A model generated the notes under the pieces. The model saw only the letters and a list, made by a program, of their open reading frames with translations. It ran no database searches and was not told the DNA's origin. A stretch of 64,000 bases of DNA, taken from NCBI GenBank assembly GCA_039105265.1, contig JAPFFF010000007.1, positions 2,418,001 through 2,482,000 of the forward strand. Reading direction: 5' to 3'. The position numbers were made by a program, and so were the translations under genes. Source of the DNA: Tritrichomonas musculus (taxonomy: Eukaryota; Parabasalia; Tritrichomonadida; Tritrichomonadidae). Of the stretch, positions 8,454 to 20,400 are shown piece by piece. Within the stretch, counting starts at the first letter, position 1. Each line of letters begins with the position of its first letter.

Positions 8454-11400
8454 TTACATAGTTAGAGGGTCATTAGGTTTTTTTACAAGGGCTTGATTCT
8501 TTGTCCAAAGTTCACCTATCAATCTAAGAGAAGCATGAAGTTTCTGCTGAACAGCTTTATTATTTTCTTCCAAATTGTCCATTTTTTCCTTTAATTCTTT
8601 ATTTTCATTGTTCAAAGCGCGAATAAGTTTGTGATAATTCTGACACTTTTTAGACTGAACTTCGAGCAACTCCTTTGTTTTTGTAAGCTCATCCACATTA
8701 TCTTCAATTTCATTTTCACTATCATTTGGTGAATGGATAGTCTTGCTTTTAATTTCATTTTCAGGAGATTTTTGAGGTTTGCTTTGTTGAAGCAAATTTA
8801 ATTGCTGCTGCAAATCGTTCTGTTTTTGCTTGTTTTGTTGGTAAGCTTTATGAAGTTTAGATTTGTCATTTTTCAATTTTTCAATCGTAGTCTTCATTAA
8901 TTCATTCTCGCAAGACAAGTGTTCAATTTGTACCTTATAAGAATCGCTGAAAAGTTTTTGCTCTTTAGTTATTCTTTGGATTTCCGAGTCACGTTCAGTT
9001 AAAGTTTGCTGAAGGTGAATTATTTGTGATTTGAGGCCCAAAGGTGAATTTTCAAAATCATTTAAAAATGAGCTATTATTTGAATGGTTAACACTACCAT
9101 TTTCTTTAATTCGTGACTTTAATGAGTCGATTTGCTCATTTAGCAAAATGATCTGTGTCTTGTATGACTCGACTTCCCCTTGGAGATTATTTATAATAAT
9201 CTTCAAATTATTTTGAGAGGAATTCTGATCGTCAAGGTCAATATTTCTAGAAATTACATTATTATCCTTTGACTTTAATTCATCAATTTCACCTTGAAGT
9301 CTTTTGATTTGCATCTCCTGTTGTGTGCACTTTTTGTGGAGATCTTCATGAGCAGCTTCGCTATCTTCATAGACAAGTGAAGTGATGATGTCTTCCTTTG
9401 ATTTAATTGTGTTCTTTAGTACGTTAATTTCTTGATCTTTTTGAGAGAGATTGAATTGAATCTCCTCAATTTTCTTTGTTAACGCATCAACCTTGTCTTT
9501 GTCATTATCGTCACTTTTCCTTGATTTAGAAGCTGTCATTAATTTTGACTTCACTTCACTCAATTCGTTAGATAAAAGTGTCACTTCATTTTCTTTGTCA
9601 TTTAGCAACTTTTTGAGGCCAGAATTTGACTCTTTCAAAGAATCAATTTCTTTCATTTTAGAGTTGAGCTCGTCATCTTTGTTGACAAGAGTTTCTTTCA
9701 ATTTCAGAACTTTTTGAGACTTCTTCTCAATTTTCTGAGTGAGATCGTTATCTTTCTGTTTTTGAATCTGCTGCTCGAGCAACTTGTTGACTCTTCTGTT
9801 CTCGTTCTCGACCTGATTTATCTTCTCTTGTTGGTCGAGGACTTGTGACTTAAGAGACGCTATTTCGCGGTTCAGTTCTGAAGTCTTCATTGCATGCTGA
9901 GACGCGTTTTCAATGATCTCGTTCTCTTTGGCTTCGAGTTGGTCATGAAGACTTTTCAGCTCGTTCTGAAACTCTTCCTTTTGGGACTTCATTTTTTGGT
10001 CATTTTCACTTTTACTCTTGTCGCTTTGGACCTGATGTTCCTTCATTAGCTGTTCTTGAATGTTCTCCATTTCCGACAGTTTTTCTTGAACTTTTTGAAT
10101 TTCCTTCTTACTTTTTGAGAGCTCCTTGTTCTTCTTCCTCAACTCGCTTTGCAACGATCTGTTCTCCTCCTGCTTTGCGTCAATGTTTTGCTGCATCTCT
10201 GAGTTGATGCTGCTTTGCTTTGTGAGCTGAGCTGCCAATGACTCGTTCCTTTCATTGGCTTCTCTCAATGATTGCTCCTGCTCTTGATTCGCTCTTGTCA
10301 TTCTCTCTTTTTCTTCGAGCAGTTCTTCATTCTCCTTCGAGATGTCATTTATGCGTGCCACTTTTTCTTTAAGCCTGTTCAATTCATCAGTGAGGTTCTG
10401 ATTGTCCCTCTCGAGCTGCTGCCGCTCATCAAAGAGTCTGTCGTTGTTGTCCTTCAATTGTGCCTGCGTTCGCTCATTGGCTTCATTCGCTTCTTTCAGT
10501 GATTCAAGCTGCGATTTTAGTTCTTTGTTCTCTTTGCTGAATCTGTCTGTGATCTCGTTGATCTTCTTGTTCTTGTTCTCTATTTCTTGGTTCTTTTCTT
10601 GCTCGATTTTGGTGATTTTGAAGCGATACTCCGACTCTTTTGTTGAGTGTTCTGCTTCTTTGTTCTGCGCTTCGATGTCCTTCATTGAGTATTCCTCGTC
10701 CTTGTTCTTGTATTCGGCTTCTTTGCTAGCATAATACTTCTCTTTCTTCGCGTATTCTTCATCTTTCTCAGCATAAAGAACGTCTTTCTGTGCGTATTCA
10801 GCATCTTTCTTTGAATATTCATCGTCTTTCTGATTGAACTCTTCATCTTTCTGAGAATATTCAAGGTCTTTCTTTGCATATTCTTCATCTTTCTCCATGT
10901 ATTCTTTGTCTTTATGTGAGTATTCTTCATCTTTCTTCATGTATTCTTTGTCTTTCTGTGAGTATTCTTTGTCTTTCTCAATGTATTCTTTGTCCTTGTT
11001 TGCATATAATTCTTCCTTCTGTGCAAATTCGGCATCCTTGTTTGAGTACTCTTCGTCCTTTGATTGTTGTTCGTCAGTTAGATGTGCATATTCTTCATCT
11101 TTTTCTTTGTACTCTGCATCTTTCTTTTGGTACTCCTCGTCCTTCATCTGGTACTCAACGTCTTTCTGTGCATATTCGTTGTCCTTCTTTGCGTACTCGT
11201 CAGCCATTGCTTGGTACTCTTCGTCCTTCTTCTGATACTCGGCATTCTTCAGCTCATAGTCCTCGTCTTTCATCTGGTACTCGTTGTCCTTCTGCTTGTA
11301 TTCTTCTTTCATCTGCGCAAATTCAATGTCCTTCTGCTTGTATTCCATGTCCTTCTGTGCGTATTCAATGTCTTTGTTTTGGTATTCTTCGTCTTTCTGT

Positions 11401-14400
11401 GCGTATTCAATGTCCTTCTTCGCATATTCATTGCTTCTTGCTTTGTATTCTGCGTCTTTCTTCTGGTATTCAGCTTCTTTTAGCGCGTAGTCATCGTCCT
11501 TCATTTGGTACTCGCTGTCTTTCTGCGAATACTCGTCATTTTTCAGCTTGTATTCGTTGTCTTTCTTTTGGTATTCTTCGTCTTTCGCTGCGTACTCGTT
11601 CATCTTTGTTTGGTACTCTAAAAGTGCTTCGCGTTGCTTGTTCGCTTCCTCCCTCATTTCATTGTTTTCGGCCTTTAGCTTCTCTATTTCTTGTGATTGA
11701 GACGAGTTCTCGCTCCTTAAGTTCTCGATCTCTTGGACTTGCTTCTCTTTGTGCGTTCCAAGATTCTCTAGTTCATGTGATTTCTCTTCGTCTTGCGTCC
11801 TCAGCGCTTGAAGCTCCTGTGCCTGCTCTGAACTCTGGTTTCTTAAGGTTTCGAGTTCTTGGTTTTGCGCTTCACTTTGTGAGCGAAGTGTGTCGATCTC
11901 TTGTGATTTGCTTGAGTTCTCATTTCTGAGGTTTTCAAGCTCTTCTGCTTGCTCTGAATTTTGTGTCCTCAAACTCTCAAGTTCTTCATTTTGTTCTGAA
12001 CTTTGTGTTCGTAACGTTTCGAGTTCTTGTGTCTGCTCTGAATTTTGTGTTCTTAATGTTTCAAGTTCTTTATTTTGCTCTGAGTTTTGTTCTCTTAGCG
12101 CTTCTAACTCTCGTTTCTGTTCAGAGTTCTGTGTCTTTAATGTTTCCAATTCTTGACTTTGCTCCTCTTTTTGTGTTCTTAAACCTTCCAATTCTTGTTT
12201 TTGTTCAGAATTTTGCGTCTTTAATGATTCTAGTTCTTGTGTTTGTTCAGAATTTTGTTCTCTTAATGACTCTAATTCTTGGTTTTGTGTTCTTAATGAT
12301 TCTAATTCTTGTGTTTGTTCAGAATTTTGAGTCTTTAATGATTCTAATTCTTGGTTTTGTTTTCTTAATGATTCTAATTCTTGGTTTTGTTTTCTTAATG
12401 ATTCTAATTCTTGGTTTTGTTTTCTTAATGATTCCAATTCTTGTGTTTGTTCAGAATTTTGTTCTCTTAATGACTCTAATTCTTGGTTTTGTGTTCTTAA
12501 TGATTCCAATTCTTGTGTTTGTTCAGAATTTTGAGTCTTTAATGATTCTAATTCTTGGTTTTGTTTTCTTAATGATTCTAATTCTTGTGTTTGTTCAGAA
12601 TTTTGTTCTCTTAATGACTCTAATTCTTGGTTTTGTGTTCTTAATGATTCTAATTCTTGTGTTTGTTCAGAGTTTTGTTCTCTTAATGACTCTAGTTCTT
12701 GTTTTTGTTCTGTGTTTTCTTTTCTCATTTTATCAAATTCCTGTGCCTGGTCGATGTGTCTGCTCTTTAAGTTTTCATATTCTTGTGTATGATTTTCGGT
12801 GAGTGTTTTAATTTCCTCTTCTTTAGATTTTTGGTTATTTTCAAGTTCTTGGATTTTTTCTTTTAACTTTTCAATCTGATCTTTCAATGATTCACTATTT
12901 TCAAGCAATTCTTTTTCTTTGTTTATATGGTCATTAATTTCATTTTCATAATTTTCTTTCAATTTTTGGGCTTCATTCAATGACTCCATCAACTTTGTCT
13001 CCAAGATTCCCTTCTGTTCATTCATCAATTCAGACTGACTCTTTTCAATGTTATCCAACTTTTCTTTGTAATTTTCATTCTCCTTTTCAACCTCTTCGAT
13101 TTTGTTTTTAAGGGCTTCTTTATCACCGATCAAAGATGAAATTGTGTTGCACTTTTCTGACAATTCAAGATTTATCTGTGAATTTTTGGTTTCAATTTCT
13201 CTCTTTTCTTGCAACAGTTCATTCATTTTAGTGTTGAATTGACTATCTTTTCCGTTCAATTCATTTCTCAAGCTATTCAAGTCTTGCAAATGCTGCAAAT
13301 TCTTTGATTCGCTGTCATTTAACTTCTTCTGCAAATTCTTGTTTTCATTCTTCAAAGATTCAGATTCTTGCAGAATCGAATTTTTCATTTCTTCTTGATT
13401 TTGCTGGATTGACTCGATTTCTTTTAGTCTTTTGCTGAGTCTTTGATTTTCATCGATGCTGTTCTGAATGATCTTGTTCATTTCCTCTTCCTTGGTTGAA
13501 TATTGTTCTTTCAACTCGTTCATTTGCTTGTTAAGTTGATCAACTTCAGTCAATTTTTCAGAAAGTTCGTTTTGAACTTTTTCAATTTCAGCTTTTGAGT
13601 TGTTTATGATGCTTTGCTTCTCGTCTTCAATTGAAGTGAAGTTGTCCTGCATTTGGCTGATTTTTTCGGTTGCTTCTTCGCTTTGTTTAGCTTGTTGTTC
13701 GAGCTTTTGTTGAAGCTCTTCATTAAGACGAACATATTCTTGCAATTTCTTGTTCATTTCTTTAGATTCTTTCACTTTGTTGACTATTTTTGACTTTATT
13801 TCGTTGTTTTCATCAGTTCGCTTTGCGTCAATTTCAATCAATTCGGAGTTCTTCTTTCGAACTTCTTCGAGTTCGTTTGTCATGTTTTCTTGGAGTTCTT
13901 TAAGATCAGAAAGTTGCTTGTTTAATGATTCATTCTTTTCTGTTGCTTCTTTTAATTCATCTTTCAATTGTTGGAGATCGTTTTCATGTGTCTCTGTCAT
14001 TTCTTTTGACTCTTTCTCTTGTGTCATCAATGTTTGTTCATGCTCTTCATTAAGCTTAGCTATTCTTTCATTCTCTTGTCGTAGCTCTTCGTTCTCTTTC
14101 ATCAATTGTTCATGTCCGTCTTTGAGCTGCTTCAGTTGAGCACTGAGATCGTCGTTCTCTTTCATGAACTGGTCGGTGATCTCATCGATCTCTTTGTTCT
14201 TGCTATCTACCTCTTGGCTCTTCGCTTGCTCGAGCTCTGATATCTGCAGGCAGTATGCCTCTTCCTTCTCTGCAAACTCTTCTTCTTTCTTCTGTATTTC
14301 TGCATCAAGCTTCGCGTACAAGTCGTCTTTGGTTGCATATTCTTCATCTTTCTTTGCATATTCAGCATCTTTCGCCCTGAACTCTTCCTCTTTCTTCTCG

Positions 14401-17400
14401 TATTCGCCATCTTTCTTGGAATATTCATCGTCCTTCTTCGCATACTCTTCATCTTTCATCATGATTTCATTTTCTTTGGCTTTCAATTCTTCATCCTTCT
14501 TTGCTTGCTCTATTTCTATTGCTTTGAGTTCTTCTTCTTTCTTTGCATGCTCTTCTTCTTTAATTCTCAATTCTTCTTCTTTGCTTCTGTATTCTTCATC
14601 CTTCTTTGAATACTCTTCATCTTTCATCATGATCTCATTTTCTCTGGCTTTCAATTCTTCATCTTTCTTTGCATGCTCTTCTTCTCTGGCTTTCAATTCT
14701 TCATCTTTCTTTGCATGCTCTTCTTCTCTGGCTTTCAATTCTTCATCTTTCTTTGCATGCTCTTCTTCTCTGGCTTTCAATTCTTCATCTTTCTTTGCAT
14801 GCTCTTCTTCTCTGGTTTTGAGTTCTTCATCTTTCATTGCGTATTCGTTGTCTTTGTTTGTGTATTCTGCATCTTTTGCTTTATACTCTTCTTCTTTAAT
14901 TCTGAATTCTTCGTCTTTTCTTGCGTATTCATCAGCCAGAGCTTGGTATTCCTGGTCCTTTTTGGCATAGTCTTCGTCTTTCTTTGAGTATTCGTCTTTT
15001 TGTGTCTGATCAGTTTCTAGTTTAGATTGCTCGAGCTCTTTGATTCTTTCGCTCAGCTCCTCGTTTTCTTTCATGAATTTTTCAGTGATTTCTTCGATTT
15101 CTCTGTTTTTCTCGTTTTCAACCTCAGCAAGTTTTTGTGAGTTCTCCTCGTGGCTCGCCTCGAGCTCTTTGATTTTCACACTGAGCTCGTCGTTTTCCTT
15201 CATGAACCTGTCTGTGATCTCATCGATCTCCTGGTTCTTTTCTTCCTCGAGTTGGGCAATGCGAAGTGAAAACTCCGACTCTTTTGCTGAGTGTTCTGCT
15301 TCCTTGTTCTGTGCTTCGATGTCCTTCATTGAGTATTCTTCGTCCTTGTTCTTGTATTCTTCGTCCTTGTTAGCATAATACTCGTCCTTCTCTGCAATTT
15401 CAATGTCCTTCTTAGCATATTCATCATCTTTCTGTGCGTATTCATCATCCTTCTGTGCGTATTCATCATCCTTCTGTGTGTATTCAACATCTTTCTGTGC
15501 GTATTCGGCGTCTTTCTTTGCAAAATCTTCATCTCTTTGTGCGTATTCAGCGTCTTTCTGCGCATACAGCTGGTCCTTCTGTGCATACTCGTCTGCCTTT
15601 GCTTGGTATTCTTGGTCCTTGTTTTGATAGATGGTTTCTTTTTCTTCAATTTGGTCTTCGAGCTCTTTGATCCTTCTTTCATAGATCGTTGCTTGAGCGT
15701 GAATTTGCTCGTTCTCTGTTTGAGCAGCAGAAAGTTGGTCAAGCTGCTCTTGGAGCTCTTTAATCTTTTGCTGGTGTGACTCAATTTCTGTGTCCTTCTT
15801 TGAAAGTGACTCTTCGTACTTGTTCTTCTCTTCGTTTGTTGCCTGTTTGTACTCTTCGTACTCCGATTCTTGATTCTTGAGAATATTTGTAATCGCTTCT
15901 TGTTTCTCCTTGAGCTCATCGAGTTCCTCCTTTTGCTGTGAGTTCTCTGTCATCAGCCTCTCAATCTCTTCTTGCTGCTTCGTGTTTTGATCCTTGAATA
16001 GTTGAAGTTCTTGTGCTTGTGACTCCTTGGTTTCGTTCAACGACTCGAGTTCACCGCTTTGGCTCCTCAAGCTAGACAATTCTTGGTCTTGTTCTTCATT
16101 CTTTGTTCTCAGTGCTTCAAGTTCTTGATTCTGTTCTGAATTTTGTTGCCTCAAAGACTCGAGTTCTTTGCTTTGCTCTTCGTTCTGTTCTCTCAGTGTT
16201 TCGAGTTCTTGGCTCTGGCTTGAATTTTGAGCTTTCAGTGACTCAAGTTCTTGTTGTTGCTCTCTCAATGATTCTATTTCTTGGCTACACTCTGTGCTTT
16301 GTGATATCAGTGATTCTAATTCTTTATTTTGTTCTCTCAAAGACTCGAGTTCTTTACTTTGCTCTTCGTTCTGTTCTCTCAGTGTTTCGAGTTCTTGACT
16401 CTGGCTTGAATTTTGAGCTTTCAGTGACTCGAGTTCTTGTTGTTGCTCTCTCAATGATTCTATTTCTTGACTTATTTCTGAGTTTTGTGTTCTGAGTGTC
16501 TCTAGTTCTTTTGATTGCTCTACGTTTTGTGTTTCTTGTATATAGTCGATATTTCTGCTCTTTATGTTTTCAAGGTCAATTTCGTGATTCTGTTTGAGAG
16601 CTTTAATTTCCTCTTCATATTTTTCTTCTTTATTTTCAAGTTCTTCGATTCTTTCTTCGTAATCAATTTTCTCTTCCTTTAATTTTTCAATTTCTTTCCT
16701 CAATTCAATCATTTGTGACTCGTTATTTTCGTGCAACTCTTCGTTAGGCTTACTTAATGACTTCTGCTTAGCGAGCTGTGTTGCCTGCTCAGAAATAGTT
16801 TCATTAGAAGCAGCCAGTTGCAAAGCAATAGAATTCTTAGCTTCAGTTACTTCATTTAGTTCCTCTTTCAATTTGTTAATTTCAACTTCTTGGCTCAAAA
16901 TTTGTTGTTGTAACAGCTGAGCTTGAGCGCTGTCAATTTGATGCAACTTGACGTGCTGAGTTAGCTCTGTTGCATTTTGTTGAACCTCGTCGATTGTTCT
17001 TTTTAGTTCATTTATTTTCGCTTCTGAAAGCTTATTAATTTCAGCTAATTTGTTGCTTCTTTCTTTTTCAGAAACAAGTTCATTTTCTTTCTTAGAAAGT
17101 TCATTTTCTAAAATTGCGATTTTGTTCTTATTCTCGTCAATTTCTTGTCTCTGTTTTGCGTGAACATCTTTAAATTTGGTTGCAACATTCTTCAATCTCA
17201 GCTTTGTTTCTTGCAGCTCTGTTTTTAATTCACTTATTTTTGTATCTTTGGCTGAAATCTCTTCTTGAAGCTTGATCATTTGATTGTTCGAATCATCTTT
17301 CGAATCATTCTTGATTTTTTCAATCAATGACAAAAGCTCGTTGATCTTGTTCTCTTTGTTGTTCATGTTTGAACTTAGTTCGGAAACTTTTTCAGTAAGA

Positions 17401-20400
17401 GTTTGGTTCTCTTCTTCTTTTTCATTGATGTCGTTGCTCAACGAATCAATGTTCGTGTTCAGTTTCTGATTCAAGTCGATTTCTTTCTGCAGTTGATTCA
17501 TGAGGTTTGAGAACTCGTTCTCTTTGCTATTAATCGTCTGCTTGAGCTTCTCATTCTCATTTCTCAAATCATCAACTTCTTGTGTCCGGCTTTCTAAACT
17601 AGAAAAGTCGTTCTCTTTCTCACTCATCTGTTGCTTCAGTTTCTCGTTCTCACTTCTCAAATCATCAATGATCTCTTTGTTTTGATCTGACAAGTTAGTG
17701 AATTCAATATCTTTGTCATTTATTGTTTGCTTGAGCTTCTCGTTCTCACTTCTCAAACCATCAACTTCTTGTGCTTGATTTAATAAATCAGAAATTTCGT
17801 TTTCTTTGTCATTTATTGCTTGTTTAAGTCTCTCAATTTCATCTCTTAAATCATTCATTTGTTGTATTTGACTCTCATTGTCATTCATCGTTTGTTTGAG
17901 TTGTTCATTCTCATTTCTCAAATCATCAACTTGTTGTGCTTGATATGACAAATTAGAAATTTCTCTTTCTTTGTCATTTATTGTTCGTTTAAGTTCTTCA
18001 TTTTCAATTCTTAAATCATAAATTTCTTTGTTTTCATCATGGTTGTTATTTATCGCTTGTTTGAGACTTTCGTTCTCTATTTTCAAATCATCAATTTGTT
18101 GAGCTTGATTTGATAAATCAGAAATTTCGTTTTCTTTATCATTTATTGTTTGTTTTAGTCTTTCAATTTCATCTTTTAAATCATTCATTTGACTTTCGTT
18201 GTCATTTATTGTTTGCTGAAGTTTTTCATTTTCATTTCTCAAGTCATCAATTTGTTGTGTCTGACTTGATTGACTTAAGGATTCATTTTCTTTTTCATTT
18301 AACATTTGTTTAAGTTTCTCGTTTTCAGAATTAATTTCATCGATTTGATTTAGTGAGTTTTCATAAGATTTGATTAATTCTTCCTTTTTTGATAAAATTT
18401 CTTTGACTCCCATCAATTCAGCATTTGCTCCAATATTTTCTTGTTTTAACCGTTCAATTTCAGAAGACAAATCGGATTGATTTTTTTCAGATTCATCCAA
18501 TTTTTCTTTAAGTTCAGTTAGCTCTTCATTCAAGATATCTTGATTACTTATTTGGTTGTTAAATTTTTCATTTTGTTGAGTCAATAATGAATTGTTATTT
18601 TTTTCATTTTCCAATTCATTTTTCAAATTAATAAAATCAGTTTCTTTTTGTTCCAACAGTTCGTAAGCTTTGTTTAAATCTTGTTCTTTTAAAGAAAGCT
18701 CAGAATTCAACTGATCAATAACTTCTTGATCAGAATTATTAATTTTATCTTGAAGAGATTGAATTTGTTCATTCAATTCGTTTTCTTTTTGTTCCATCAT
18801 GTCAGCCATTTCATTCAAGTCTTCGTCTTTCTTTGACAATTCAATTTTAAGGTCTTCAATTTGCTTATTTAATGAAGAAACTTGAATGTCTTGATTTTGA
18901 TTATCATTCTTTATTCTTTCTAATGCTGATTCCAGATCAGAAATTCCATTCTGTTGAAGTTGATCAATTAAAGAATCAATTTCTGGAGTTTGATCAGTTT
19001 TCATTTGTTTTAATAAAGACAAAAATTGATCATCATTATTATCATTATTATTATTTGATTTCATTTCATCCAGTAAAGCGGTTATTTTTTCAATTTCTTC
19101 TTCTTTTTCAGTTACATTTTGTTGAAGTAAGTCTGCTTCTTTACTAATTTGATCGTTTTTCTCTTGAAGATCTTGAATTTGTTGGTTTAAAGAAACAATT
19201 TCATCATTTAATTTATCAATAATTTCAGATTGATCTTGATCGTCAGTGAGTGATTTAATTTGGTCTTTTTTATCATTTATTTGTGACTTCATTTGTTCTA
19301 TCGTTTCAAAAGCAGTTGTCAATTCTTGTTCTGTTTGTTCGAGTGTTTTTTGAAGATCATCTTTTGTTGTTTGAAGTTCATTTAATTGATTCGTCAACTG
19401 TTGAATTTCATTTTGATACTCATCTTCTTTTTGAAGTTGTTCTTCAAATTCACTTTTCAACAGTTCCATTTCTTGTTCATGATCTTCTTTCAATTTTTGA
19501 ATAGCATCGCTATCGTTAGAAATATTCAATCCTTCGATTTTCATCTTTAATTTAGCAATTTCTTCATTTTTGTCTTTCTTTTCCTTCATCAGACTTTCAA
19601 CTTGATTTTTAAGATCAACAACTTGTGATAAATCAAGTGTATCTATTTGTTCACGTAATTTTCCAATTTCATCTAAGAATTCAGAATTATCATTATTTAA
19701 AATGTCATTAGAATTCTGCAAATCTTCATTTTTTTGACGTAAATTGTCAATTTCTTCTTGTAAAATTTTTATTTGTTCTTTTAATTCATCGTTATTACGA
19801 TCATACTCATCCATTAGTTCTTTATATTTCTCTTCAAATTCAAGATCAGAATTTGAAACGTTTAAATTTCTTTCTACGTTTGGATTAGATGAAATCGAAG
19901 AACGAAGAATTTCTAATTCATTCGTTAATCGATCAATTTCATTCTCTTTTTGTTCCAATGTTTTTTGTTGTTCATTCAACATTTCATCGTAAGCTGAAAT
20001 TGATTCTTTAGCATCATCAAGTTCAGCTTGAAGTTTTTCTTTTAATTGGTTATCAATGCTTTTTTCATCAAGAACTTGTTTGTGCCTCATTTCAAGTTCC
20101 TTTTTGGCCGACAAAGCGTTTTCGAGTTCTTTTTTAAGACTTGCAATTTGTGAAGAATCACTTTGAACAACTTCGCCACTCAACAAAACATCGAAATTTT
20201 TGTGAATGACACGAATGACTTCTTGAGCGAATTCAGACCACATTGATTGCTCACCATCGGCCAATTCTTTTGAATACTCATTGATTGAAGTTGACAAATC
20301 ATGAACTTTAACTTGTCCTAACTGCAAAGTACGAACAAGTTCATCAAAAACAGGTTTTTCTTTATCTTTAAATAGCAATGTTTCAAGGATAAGTAAAGAT

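Noticed and set aside
10640-16520. Regular repeats as a CRISPR-like or satellite array
   Set aside because: The periods are multiples of three within one open frame and variation respects the protein pattern, so they are coding repeats.
9031-19992. Many plus-strand frames opposite the giant coiled-coil gene
   Set aside because: Their S/F/L-rich repetitive translations are reverse readings of KDEEY and ELESLREQ repeats. No promoter or conserved domain is seen.
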